Shown here: piece after piece, positions 11,479 through 24,000 of the stretch
Layout of the letters: every line of letters begins with the position of its first letter
Position numbering within the stretch: the stretch's first letter is position 1
Notes under the pieces: model-generated
Seen by the model: the letters and a program-made list of their open reading frames with translations, nothing else
What the model was told of the DNA's origin: nothing
The model's database searches: none
Made by a program: the position numbers and the translations under genes
DNA from: Nautilus pompilius
Taxonomy: Eukaryota > Mollusca > Cephalopoda > Nautilida > Nautilidae
Direction: 5' to 3'
NCBI GenBank assembly: GCA_018389105.1
Contig: JACATO010000591.1
Coordinates: forward strand, 2,342,501-2,406,500
DNA length: 64,000 nt

Positions 11479-12429
11479 CTGAAAAATATAAAAATGAAAT
11501 TGCTCAGTAACACAAATAAAATACTGATGAGAAAGACAGCAGTTCTTTAGAGCCTAAAAACTTCTTCATTTCTTTTTTCTTTTAACAGTCTCTAAATTTT
11601 GTTAGCAATCTTTCACTATTAGGATTTCATCTTGGTTATAGCAGATTCTTGTACCCAACAAACATTACATCTGCTAGGATAAAGGCATCCAGAAAATCAT
11701 GGCCTGCTTCTGCTAAAAAATTCCCACAGGGGAAGAATCTTTAAAAACACATTCTGTATGCCAACATTTAAAATTCCAAATAACCTCAAACCTCCTCAAG
11801 TTAGAAATTGCATCCATTTACAGGGTAGCAGTTTTTGCCTAAATGTATTTTCTTTAAAGCCAAGTAACGAGGTAAGTCTGTTTGACAGCAGGGCTTTTAC
11901 CAAATGTCACTGTGGCCAAATTTTCAAAGATGACCCTTGCAATGTTTTTTTTTTTATTGTTTTGTTGTTGTTTTTTTGTCTACTGCTTCTTTGTTTAGCT
12001 TTTACTTCGCTGAATCAATCCAAACTTTCATTAGGGTTAAATATCAAATACAGCTAATTACAACCAGAGATGCCACATATAGAGACTGACATCAATAAAA
12101 CCCATTCTAGTATTTTATGCACTGTTGATACATGTAGAATAAAACAACCCCGCATTTGCTTATCAAGGCCATTCATCATTTTTCTTATTAATAGGGGGGG
12201 ATCATTAATAACAAACCATGCTACTAGTAGAAAACGTCTGATGGCTTTAAGGCAGAAGTCAGTCAGGAAATTGATAAACTATCTTAACTATTTTATTTGC
12301 TAAATGTGACAGTTAGAAAGTTAACTGGAAAGAGAGGAAAAAAAACATTTTGCACAAGATGAAGGTGTAAAAAAATAGTGTCGTCGAAATAATGATGGAT
12401 TGCATTTATTAGTTTTTGAATTATTTCCC
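11479..12429. other. intron upstream of the WW2 exon
   Basis: AT-rich sequence bearing the acceptor region of the WW2 exon. The plus-strand frames at 11758-12057 and 12070-12303 lack any recognised motif and are treated as chance. Confidence 0.4.
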
Positions 12430-13730
12430 TTTACCAAACTGTCAACTCTTGGTGGTCTTGCCACCATGTAGCAGCAGCAGGCCAGGTTTCTGATTTTAAA
12501 ACACAGTCAAATGAATGTACCAAGGCAAGTGGCCCACCTGACTTAAAAACTGCGCTCTTTCTCACCTGTCCCACTATAAAGTTACTATTTTACAAGCATG
12601 TCGGATCTCAGACTTGCAAAGTTTTCTTTGTGAATATTTCTAGAATTTATAGAGATAAACGGGGTGAACAATAAGATCAGAACTGCATGAAGCGAGTGGC
12701 CAATGTCAATCACCAAATCAGCAGCAGCCGTACCCACCCACCTCAGCACTGTTCACTATAACCTCTCCTTCGAGTCAACGATGCAACAAACAAGCAACAG
12801 GCTCTCTTATTCCTTTGCCAATGAAATTTTGACTGAAGTCGGTTGGCAGCATGACAGATAACAGACAGGTGGAGACAATGTCACCACAACAGTGGATGGT
12901 GGAGGAAGGGATCGGTTTTTGTTGAAAGGATTTTTCTTCCTTCTGAACAGCAACAAATGGAAATGCCAAAATCGGTTGTTAAACATCTTCCTAGAAACCA
13001 CAACAACAAAGACAAAAAAATTGCCCCCCCCCCCCCCACAGCAGCTCAGGAGAGTCTGGGTGTGTGAGACGAAGCGTGAAAACAATGAACACAACAGTGG
13101 TGTTTCTCTAGGAAAAAGAAATTAAGGAGAAAGAAACTTCTGACCTGTAAACAGGCAGGCAACCAACCATAAAAAAAAATCAAGCATCTGCTCTGTATTA
13201 GTACTTTTTTCTTTCTTTTAAATTTAAGGAGTGGATTTTGAAAAACTTTGAACCATTTAAAGTTGTAGATAAAAACAGTAAATAAAGTTCCTCCAGACCT
13301 CGGCATATTTAAGACATAAAAATGTGACTTTCTTAATGCATAATCAAAAAAAGTGTGTTAGAACCGTCACTTACTACTTCAGAATTAATGATGGTAGTAA
13401 ATAACCTGTTTGTACACACAGATTTTTCGAACTTTACTATCTACTTTTGCAAACAAAATCCCTGGATCAATCAGATTTCTGGCGATTTTTAATGTCTATG
13501 TTGGTTTGAATAAAACATTCCTCCCATTTTCCCTGGTGACAGTCGTCGGACAGACACCAACAGCAGCAGCAGCAGAGTCAGGCACCTGTTACCAGTTAAC
13601 CAAATTAAATTCTTTAACTGTACCATGTGAACCAGAGAGAAACTTTGAAAACCAAGGATCTGGAGAGTTGCCAGATAATTAGGCAGAGCGCCAGCTAAAA
13701 CTGTCAAGGATTTAGATAAAAACAACAAAC
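12430..13730 (-). promoter_or_regulatory. GC-richer block with a donor site: possible internal promoter and 5' UTR exon
   Basis: This block has more CpG and GC than its surroundings, CAG/CAA repeats, a run of 14 C at 13024-13037 and short GC-rich words. On the minus strand it has a good donor, GGGACAG/gtgaga, with the exon side ending at 12566. It is about 1.1 kb upstream of the WW2 exon on the same strand. The frame that would join WW2 has a stop (TAA) just before the donor, so any exon here would be untranslated. A frame of about 95 codons at 13094-12807 contains a poly-Gly run caused by the C tract and has no family match. The promoter idea is inference. Confidence 0.2.
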
Positions 13731-16700
13731 ATAGGGTACTGAAGCATCAATATTAATATCGGTAACAGTCAAATTTCTAATAATCAGCATTACATTTTCT
13801 TGTGTAATCAGACAATCTGGCTAACAATGCATTATTCTAGAGATAAAGCCACTGACAACAGCATGCAACAACTAACATCCCTGACACATTAGTGTCACTG
13901 TTTCAAGACATCAGCCAACACCCATATCAGGTACACATGATCATGCAAAAAAGTATATGTTGTGGTATATTAAACAAAAATTTTGTTTTTAAAACTATAA
14001 AGTCAAGAAGAATTTTAAAAAAAAGCCTAACTTGGGTATGGTTTTTTTTACAAAAAAATCCTGTTTTTAATGAATAAAGCTGGATCAACATTAATGTCTC
14101 ATGATCAGGTGGAGGATATTTCAGTTTAAGATATAGATGATCAGCAGAGACAAATCCTATAAGGATGGTATATATACACAACCCCTCCAGACTGTACTAA
14201 TATTAATACTGGTGCAGTGTTAAATTATTTTCAGAAAGTAGCATTTCCCATCGCCATATTATTGGACATAACTGAAATAATCAATGAACCCATGTCTTGG
14301 AAATCTCCCCTGTTACCACCAACAGAACAACTACTTTATGAGTAAGTAAACTAAACTGATGAGTGTGATGGAGAGAGATCCCCAAATACATTAGTTAGTT
14401 AGTCCAGTTATCACTAATAAATGGTGAGGAAATGTCCAAAGTAAACCACCGTATGCACCAATGATTCTCCATCCATACCTAGTTTATTTTCACACGCACG
14501 CACACACACACGATAGATAAGGTGCAGGCAGAAGGCTTTTCTTAGTCATCTAACATGGAAAAAATATCCCATTTATTTATTTTTCTTTTTTAAATAACAG
14601 ATACAGTATTTATTATTTATGTTGATGAATATTCAAGTTTTATTAGTATATTATTAATATTAAAAGGCAGAGCGTGTTGTGCCACATTTTCTAGTTTATA
14701 TTAATTTATGATTATTATTATTATTATTAGGAAAAGGGAATTACCTTCTTGATGTAGTTTTTGACATACATAATGGTGAGTCAAGCAGCCTTTTAAAAAA
14801 GCCATAAAAGCACTATTATCAATCAGGGTCCATTTCTTAGGCAAATTCTTTTTTATTATTATTATGTACATATTTATAAATGAATCAATAACAATGTTAT
14901 AGAGTTTGCAGATGATGCTAGCAGTTCTGAAAAATTAAACAGTCGTAGTAATGCTAAGCCTTTGAGGAGTGCATCCATATTTACAGAGAACACTCATTTC
15001 CAAGGCTCCATAGGCTATGAAAGGCAGAATGTGCGCAGACCACCTACAGCCTGCAAAAACCTTGAAACACATATATGGAATTACTCTGTCAGGGTCATTG
15101 CCCACTCCTCAAAATGTTAAATATATTCAATCTGATTTAAAGTATTCAGTAGTAGACATTTCAAATAGATAACAAATCAAATTAAATGGCTTAGCCTCAG
15201 AACATATAGAAATAAACCACTTCTGTGAACTACACAGTTCTACAATAGCTATTCAAAAGAGTAAGAATCCATGTTAGAGTGCATGTCACAGAGACAACAA
15301 GACCTTAGAAAAACGTAGATCATACTATAAGTTTAAAAACTCCAACAGTTCCAGTTTTCCTGTATAACTTTTCAGTTAGGTTCCTTTAAAAGTAAGTAGT
15401 CAAGGCATATAGATATCTTAAAGGTTAGAGTGGTTACTAAGATAATATATAATTTAAGTTAAGACAAACTAAAAAGGGCTTTGGTTTCCAAGTTTGTATA
15501 CAAACATTTTTGTGGGCAATACAGCGAAGTTTTAGGAAAACATTTTCTGAAAAGGAATACATAAAAACAGACAGATTCTTTAAAGCCAGCATTCTCAGAT
15601 TTCAGAAAATGTTTAAATAAATCTGTAGTATCTATTTGCCTGGTTGAGAAACTTTGCCAAAGCAGGTAGCAGAGCCAAAAAGTGTAAATATTTTTTTTAA
15701 AACAGAATGACATTCCTTATGTAGTCTTTTCTTTACTTATTCACTCACAGATGTTAAAATCTTTTATAGACATGAAAAGTACTATACAAAGACCTTTTCA
15801 AAAAAGAAAGGAAAAAAAACTTATTTAAAAGAAGAAAGATGAGACGAGATAAGGAAAATAAAACTATATTCTTTTTACACAGAAGTCATTCTAACTTTAT
15901 TAAAATTCTTCTGTCAGCCACAAGCCAGAACAATTTTTGGTATAAAAGTCAGATCTGGCCAACACATTTAAAAATAGAAATCATCTGTTATATTGATTCT
16001 CCAGGAAAAATACGATTTCAAATTTTTCTGAGAAATACTACTCCGTGAATTGACAATAGAACTGGAAACAACCTGGTAGGTTAACAATAGTCAATCCAAC
16101 CAATCAGAAAGACTAGAGGACCATCCAAACCTGAAGACTACAGTAATGCAGGAGACACGAAACAAATAATAATCATAATTAGTCAAAATCTGTATGTGAA
16201 AAGTTTTATTTTATTCAGCCACTGCTAAATATTTATTTTTTTTTAAAAAGTTTTGATTTTAGTTTCAGGATACAGCAAAAAAAAAAAATAATCAAAAACT
16301 TACACATTTTCAAGATAGTTTTGCCTTGGTATAAAAATATAATTAGCAATAAATTTATTTGTTTCTTCTAAACAAACAAAATTCAGAATTATCAGTAATA
16401 TGCTTTTTTTTATTTATTTAGGAGCCATAACAACTGATTCAGCAATAATTAAACTCTTTCCTAAATTAATATCACTGTTGCATAATCTAAAATCTGAAGA
16501 AGTAAAATCAACAACATACATAAACCATGGCCCAGCTGGCTGCCAGGACAGAACACAACAGAGGCTAGAGCCATTCAAACCAATCAGAACAGGTATTATT
16601 ACAGTATCAAGGACAAGTGCAGGGGAAGTAACCGGACTTCTGCTCTATTTCATTTTTCAATTTTTTTTCCTTCAAATTTTGAAATTAAAGTAGATTGATT

Positions 16701-17230
16701 TAAGTCACATGTGAGAAGGAAGGACATGAACTTATCAAATATGACAAATCTGCATCATGCACTACTCATTCTAGATATTCCAAGAGTTGAGTATGCTACA
16801 ATTGCAATATTTTAACCAAAATTCCTAAACTAAATTCATGATCATGTATAAACTGAATGTTTACTCAATTTATAAGTTAAATTCATGTATAACTTAAGCA
16901 ATTTTCTTAAAATTTAAAAACATTCATAAAATAAAACACTATCACATAAATAGTTTTAAAAAGTATGTTAGACCAGTATTTATCTTCATTTTAATGAATT
17001 TTCAGCCACTGATTAAGGTACAGTCCTGAGGAAACAATGGAAAAAGGCCACAGAAATGGTGGTAATTGTTGTCATATACCAGTTTCAACAACAGATATAT
17101 CTCTGCATTGGACTAGTGAGCAAGTGTAATACTAGTTATCTGCAAGAGATTGTTGCCCTTTTCTGCACCACAAGAGGCTTGGTATGTCCAACTTAGGCAG
17201 AAAAATCCCTGCTATTATTAGATACCTATG
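13731..17230. other. AT-rich intronic stretch
   Basis: No exon or transposase was recognised. It contains a CA run near 14492-14512 and an ATT run near 14707-14729. Scattered frames under 100 codons have no recognisable content. Confidence 0.4.
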
Positions 17231-18962
17231 TATAAGGTTGACCTGCTTATAAGACCAAACCTCCTTTTCTTAGACAAAAATAGTAATTTTAGCAAGATTT
17301 TGAAGAATCAGAAAAATATTCTTTTGTTATATAAAACACAATATTAAGCTGACCAATTGCTAAAGTGACCTTTATGCCATGTGACCCTAACATAGAAAAA
17401 ATGGAGAATGTTCTTAACATATGGATAGAAAACCAGGCCCAGACAAAAAATGCCTTTAAGCAGCCAAGCAGTGTGTGAGAAAGCCAAGTGTACCTACACG
17501 AACCTTGTGGAAACTTTTGGAGAGGGAAGCATTGAAGACATTAGGTTTCAAGCCAGTAAGGGCTGGTTTGAAAACTTTAAGAGGTACAACCTGAATAATA
17601 TCAAGATTTGGGGGAATCTGCTTCAGCAGATCAAGAGGCCACTGTGATGTACCTAAGCATCTGAAGAAGTTGATTAAAGAGAAGGGTTACCTGCCAGAGC
17701 AGCTCTTCAATACTGATGACAGTGGGCATTTTTGGAACCACATGCCTACCAGGATTCAAGGCAGACCAACAACTGATCCTTCTCCTTTGTGGCAATACCA
17801 CAGGGATTGTTTCATCAAACCAATGCTGCTGTACCTTGTTTCTCCTAACCCCCTATTTCCCATAAGGCCTTATATTTGCTAACTTCAGTTTTTCCTACCA
17901 CAGTGGCTTTCAAGAACGTAACCCTCATGGTAGGCAAGGGAACCCTGTACTGTAAAGATGATTTAAATCCAATAAACAACATGTTGTATTTTGGATCTTT
18001 GGCAAGGTGGAAGGTACATCAGTGAATAGAAGTCCTGGTAACAATACTTTCATTTGATTGACACTCAAGGACTCATGAATTCAGATTGGTTTTCATTTTT
18101 TCAAAATGGCACAAGGCGAGAATGTCTCATCTTCTTTAACAATTTTCTAGTAGAGTTTTCTTTTTTTCAGCATTTTCAGACCATTTTCTCTGTGATACAG
18201 AATTCATGTTCAGCAGCAGAGTTGTTGTGTTTCTCAGAAAATTCTACCACTTTTTGTTTGAATGATGCATCATAAAAATTTCTTTTACATTTGTCACAAT
18301 AGAACAGAGTAACTTATAATTAAAGTTTAGTGTGACCACTTTTTACTGCATGTGCTTGGGATCATTATTATTAGTGATAATTTAACTTAACAGAGTTTAC
18401 CTTCTAAATAAATATGTTTATTACACAAGAGTCACTAGATTTAATCAATTTTTAATTGGATGAATAGACACTGGCTTAGGTCACACCATCATTAGATAAT
18501 CAGGTATACATTTATCTATCAATGTGTTGCATGCTGTTACAAGTATAAACAGTAATTGGATAGTAATCGTTTATTGAAGCAACATGATTTCTTAAGACTG
18601 CCTTGAGCACTTGTGTGTTAATTGGTAAGGTACCCTATTAAAGCACACTATACGTATGCTGCAGACATGTGAAAATATGCCTGAAATTCTAATTGGTGGC
18701 ATATTATAATATATTCACTATCCAACTAACATTATTTCTAATTAAATAACTCAAATAAATGAAAATTACATCAATGATTATAACTTAAAGAAGAAAATAC
18801 CAATTGATTGATAATGTTTTATTAATGTGACAGGCACATAGGATGTAAACTCAACATCTCTTAAATATTGTGGTAACAATTTTTTATTTATTGATAAACT
18901 CCAGATTTCAGACGATTTTCACTTTATACTTCAGTTATAAGATGATCCCCAACTTTTGAAAA
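17231..18962 (+). mobile_element. tentative full extent of the Tigger fossil
   Basis: A possible left terminus (ataaggttgacctgcttata near 17231) resembles the reverse of a possible right terminus (ttataagatgatccccaact near 18934-18955). Both contain a TTATAAG core next to a C/G-rich GAC/GAT-CC word, as in pogo-type ends. The match is imperfect and no target duplication is clear, so these limits are provisional. Sequence between about 17960 and 18930 no longer shows transposase. Confidence 0.3.
17401..17960 (+). pseudogene. Tigger/pogo transposase fossil
   Basis: The plus strand gives MENVLNIWIENQAQTK from 17401. A one-base insertion near 17446-17449 shifts to MPLSSQAVCEKAK, then FQASKGWFENFKRYNLNNIK (about 17546-17605). 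A further break is followed by LIKEKGYLPEQLFNTDDSGH and FWNHMPTRIQGR (17668-17765), then degenerate LLLCGNTTGIV/KPMLLYLVSPN. This is the CENP-B-like DNA-binding region followed by the first part of a Tigger DDE core. The first catalytic Asp lies in FNTDD, where the Tigger pattern is NVDE. Several frame changes and the loss of the rest of the core show it is dead. Weak candidate ends are given separately. Confidence 0.8.
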
Positions 18963-20562
18963 ATAAATTTGTTATAAAAAATATTAATGGAAAGAACTCT
19001 TCATTTTAAGATGTGAAAGGAAATTGAAGTATCCGAAAGAAACCCATGTGATTGGCTAACATAAGCAGCAGCAGGTGTGCCAAAGCAAGCTGCCTGTATG
19101 TTGTTGGTTTGTTACTTAGTTCAGTTTCTACTAATAAAGTAAAGAAATGGCTGGACTAACAGTTTACTTTCTGTAAATAGCATCACCAATAACTTTCCAT
19201 TATTGTCTAAAATGAGAGGAAATTACTCAGACAAAAAATATATTAAAAAAAAAAAAACAGAAAAATAGTAACCTTAAGTTAGGAAAAAAAGCAGCAAACC
19301 TATGTATATAATTAAAAGAGAAAGAGGAGAGTGGATAAACTATTATCATTCAGAAGAATGTTAACCCTGTCTGAAGCTGTGTGTACGTTGCTGGTGTTCA
19401 ATATATTTCAGGAGGCCACCAATGAATTGCTGGTTTATTTTCAAATACTGATCTTGCCAATGTTGTCTTCATTTATATTAAGTGGCATAAAATAATTATT
19501 TCCAAAGAATTAAAAGATCTTTCAAATGAAACCAAAGTTTACGATGTCATTTAGCAAGGTCCAAAAAGTTAAAGAAAAAAAAAGATGAAGATATTGCATG
19601 AAAATAATAAAGTTTTTGAATACTATTTGTACATCCATGATGCATCCAGTTAGTATTTACTGCCCAGTTAGGAACATCCAAGAAGAATGTCAGACCAGTA
19701 TTGGTGGTAGCTTATCACCTTCTGTAATTCTTGTCATGATGACAGATAGCCATCCGGCTGGCTACCTTTACCTCATGCCCCTGGTTCATCTGTAACCACA
19801 AACTAACCAAGTCCTCTGAGGATTTCTTATTCCATAGTTATCATCAGAACTGAAATGACTGCTGTCCAAGCATCACTTCTGTGTTCAGAGTTAGCTTAAA
19901 GATCATGGGATTCTTTGTTAGAAAGCACATTAGTGCTCACAAGATCATCACAATGCTGATGCAGATTGTTCATAGCTTGGTCGATTTGATGAGAAAATTC
20001 CAAAAAGTCCATCATCTGACTCCCCAGCAGCAAATGCTTTTGCTAAATGTCATAACTCCATCAGCATTAAACCCATATTCTCAACAAAATTAACAGAAAT
20101 AATCAGCATCAAAATGCTCATAGATAAATTGAAATAAACCAGGTGTCTAACCATGTTATGAATTTAAAAGTTGGCTGCTTCCATAAGCAGCATAAAAGCT
20201 TAATTCTGACTGGTTGAAATATTATCAATGATTTTGAATAGGTAACCCATTTCTCAAATGTAGGTGAAACGTGTTATTAATATAAAATAGATACTAATTA
20301 ATTTTAGTATAAAGTATGTACATAATTGGCAAAAAAGATTATTTCTTTGGAAACTATTTTCAAGTTAATATGAAACAAATAGGGTCCCTTGTCATTATTA
20401 TCCTTCTAGACATTAAAAATAAGAAAATGCAAATAAATATCACATGAACACTCTGTGCTTCTGACTTTAGTCATCAAGATAATGGAGTATGCTAAGTCAT
20501 ACAAATCTTCAAAAAGTGAATGAATGCTATCAATCATTAAAGCCGCACTCTTTTTTTTTTCA
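18963..20562. other. intronic stretch without recognised features
   Basis: AT-rich. Two plus-strand frames at 19598-19795 and 19881-20093 lie in somewhat more complex sequence, but I recognise nothing in either strand. Confidence 0.4.
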
Positions 20563-20564
20563 TA

Positions 20565-21072
20565 CCGGGCGAGTCAAAAGTAGTGCCCAATTCCTGTTTT
20601 AGGGCTGTCAGTTTGTTGTTTGTTTGCCATTTGTATTACAGTGTGCAAGAAGGTAGAAATAAATGAAAGACATGTTTTCAAATTAATTATTTCAAATTAT
20701 TCCATTTATTCAGGGAATAAGGAATTGTAACAGGCTGTTTTACTTTCAATGTTCAAAGTGTCCTCCCTCGTGATCAATGCACAATTGCAATCGAGCAGGC
20801 ACAGAGTGACACACACGCTTGCAAAGTTCTCTATCAATTTCCTCAAACTTTTCAGTGATTTTAGCTTTCAATTCCTGAACAGTACGAGGCTTTTCACGAT
20901 AAACAAGGTCTTTAAGGGTCCCTCAAAGAAAGAAATCTGCCAGTGTGTGGTCTGGGGAGCGTGCCAGCCACTCAAAGAAAGGTATTAACAACATCAAGGT
21001 AACAATTAACAACATCAACAACAACATGAGCAAGACTTTCCAGAAACTGAGCACTAATTTTGACTCACCCTG
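20565..21072 (-). mobile_element. short IS630/Tc1/mariner-type element with TIRs
   Basis: The inverted ends are ccgggcgagtcaaaagtagt at 20565 and the reverse complement of cagggtgagtcaaaattagt at the right end (21072). TA is present on both sides (20563-20564, 21073-21074). The minus strand between them encodes the C-terminal tail of a mariner-like transposase: LARSPDHTLADFF, then LKDLVYREKPRTVQELKAKI and ...SVPARLQLCIDHEGGHFEH. About 500 bp remain of an expected 1.2-1.3 kb, so the N-terminal two-thirds are deleted. The word before the stop (GGHFEH) is the usual end of this family. Confidence 0.8.
20749..20960 (-). pseudogene. C-terminal remnant of a mariner-like transposase
   Basis: Minus-strand reading from about 20960 to 20749 gives SPDHTLADFF (the SPDLTPxDFF block holding the third catalytic Asp, here degraded to A-D) and LKDLVYREKPRTVQELKAK. 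It ends with CHSVPARLQLCIDHEGGHFE. The first two catalytic residues and the DNA-binding region are gone. This is an inactive passenger of the TIR element around it. Confidence 0.75.
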
Positions 21073-24000
21073 TATTTACAACTAGCTTAGGCACACAGTG
21101 CTTCATAGGAAAAAAATGGCTTTGGGCCAAGGTGTGATATCTTAAAACCCTGCCCAGATTCTCAAGTACTTACACCCAAAATTTGGGGCCTCTGGGGGCT
21201 ACAGTTTAGCCATGAGAGAGAGTGACACACAAGTGCTTGAAAACATGTATTAGATGCCATCTACTGGATGCAATTTCAGACACAGCAGAACATACATTGA
21301 TCATTGCCAACAATATATCAAGTTGATCAATGTAGATGAACAAGACCAGTGAAACGTGTATAACTTGCAAAAATGCAAGTGATGTTACCAGAGAAAAAAG
21401 GCAGTTAAGAATCACTGGATAAAACTGAATATCTGAAGATAAGCTTTTCTACAAATTACTATCAGATTTTATTTCTCTGGCCTTGAGAGAATGTTTGTCT
21501 AATTTCCAAATGATTGGCCTCTTGATCTCTCTCTCTCTCATATATATGTTTTAAAGACTAATAACCTATTTTTATTCAGAAATTATTAAATAACTAATCT
21601 TTCCAGTGACTTCCTTAGTTCCATCAAAAAAGAGAAAATCTCTTGCAATCCCATTTCCACAAATTTATAAGTATTTTCCTGATCCCAAAATTGCTAATGG
21701 TACTGAAGTTAAATATAAATCTCATTTTGACAAGTGCTTTTCCCCGCATACTCCAAGACTACCATTAGTTAATTCCATAAAAACTCATTTTCCAAGAAGA
21801 TTTTAAAATTCACGCATTAATCCCCTAACAAGCCCACTGTAATTTTTTCTTGCCAAAACTATTATTTGATGCATACAAGAAAAGATGCAAAACTGCACAG
21901 AGATTTCGATTAAACAGACACCACACATCCAACCTTACAGAATCCAGGAAAAAAACATTTTAAAGAACGAAAAAGCCTTTCTGTGACTGCAAAAAGTATT
22001 TGAGTATAACAATTTCTCTGCACATGTTGATATTAATATATAATTTTCAGAAAATAGAAATATTGTTAAAATGTGCAGTTTTCGAGAGATAAGACAAAAT
22101 ATAGCAAACAAAACACTTGGTAGACACCAATAGTAAAACAATTTTAAAAAAAAAAAACCAAAAGCTGTTTGCTTGTATTGATCTATTTTCTAGAAAATAG
22201 TGGCTAGTCATAACTAATGCCTGACATGTGTGGAAACTGGCAATCATTTACGGGTTGCCATATATTTAATGGAAGTGGGTACCCATCCTGACTCCTTTCT
22301 TATAGCTTATGAAACCCTGGAAACATGCTGGGATCACTAGCCACACCCCATAAGCGTATGGGTATACTCTTCAAAGAGTTAACAGTTCAAGAATTGTGTC
22401 ATTAATGCATTATCCTTTTTCATTAAAAAATATCAACATAAATTGATTTTAAAAATAAATTACTGGGATTTTTAATGTAATGAAGCATCTAACTAGTATT
22501 GAATATGGATATCTAAAATGATAAGAGTAAAAAAAAACAACAAAAACTGCATCCTTCTCACCATTGTATGTAGCTTAGACTAAATTATAAAAGACACTTA
22601 CCATTTCAAATAAATGATGAACGGAACATGTTTTACAAATCCAACAAGAGATGCTTACACTTTCACTAAACTTCACAGCTAATTAATGTCATTAGTTTGT
22701 TGATAGCTGGGACATCTGAGGAAAAATACTGTAAAGCCAGTCAGGGGTAAGGAGAAAACAGAGACTGGGGAAGGGTCATTTGGCTATTACCTAAGTGGGT
22801 TGCCTAGGTGCTTGCCCAGAACATTAAGAATCATCAACAGCAGCAACCAAGAGAAAGACCAGAAATGAACTTGATAGTTATGATGCTGCCTGTCTGGGCC
22901 CAGTCTTGATTTTAGGATATGTCACAGTTACTGATATGAGCTGCTCTAAAATAAGGCCCAGCCTCTTCCAACTCCAAATAATACAGATGTTTCTAACACA
23001 CATACACAGGCATGTTGTGCTGCTGGAGTATAGAGTGAAGCCTATTTATCTTGGCTACTTTGGTTCAGTAAATTCAAAAATAAACAAAATAATAAAGGGC
23101 ATAATTAAAAATAAAGCATTTCTTAACAGCCATGTAATTTGTTTCAACAGGTTTTTCATTTGTTATTATAAAATCTGTTCATTAGTTACTGATATCTCTT
23201 TTGAGTTATTAGTGTTCATCAAAGAGCATAAAAAATTCAAACTGTATAGTTTTTATTGAATGTTTCAGGAACTGGTTTACCAAAACAAACAAACTATTTC
23301 CTTTTTTTTCTTCTCTTTCATTTGTTAAATATCTATGCTTTGCAAAAGTTTCTGATTTATTTTTTTGAGAGATCTATCTATCAAGGAAGGCAATTTTGAG
23401 AAACTGACAAATCATGAAATTCAAAGAAAATTCCAGTACAAGGGATTTATATCACCCCTTATAACGTTTACATGGTAGCTGATACAAGTTAGTGGACTGA
23501 GAAATACACAAGAGTGAATCAATCAATGCAGGCCAAATTCCCACTATTATTTCACAGCCTCTATCCACATCTGACAACCACTCGCTGATAATGGTATACT
23601 TTGCCACTATATTCAAAAGAGTTTTGGTTTTGTATTAATCAATCCTTAACTTTTACTATTCAGCCCTGTTACATACCTCAGTGAAGGATATACCTTATTC
23701 ATTTAGATAATTTTTTTACTAATTAATAATATCTGAACAAAATATCAAACAAATAAAGGTTTATAATCTATTAAACTGATATCTTAAATAATAATGATGA
23801 TAATGATTTTTGCATAAAGTTCAATTTGTCAACATTATGATCCATTACAAAGCATATATAAAACCAGAGGGATAATTTACAGAGATGTCTTATCAATCTC
23901 ACTGGACAATCTCCCCTATTTTATTTTTTTTTTTTGTTTCCCCTGGTATGTCAGAATTAAAACAATAGACTTTTATGTATCTTGAGAGCTTAGTATCAAT

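Noticed and set aside
12807-13094. 95-codon minus-strand frame with poly-Gly
   Set aside because: The glycines come from a C homopolymer and there is no family resemblance. Kept only as part of a possible promoter block.
19598-20093. Two neighbouring plus-strand frames as a gene
   Set aside because: No motif, no splice sites joining them, and no match on either strand.
22240-22380. GC-richer patch resembling part of 36745-36800 (agccacaccc word)
   Set aside because: The shared word is short and the rest does not align well enough to call a repeat family.
22906-23259. 117-codon plus-strand frame
   Set aside because: Hydrophobic, Lys/Ile/Phe-rich, no recognised motif, no splice or start context. 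Probably chance.
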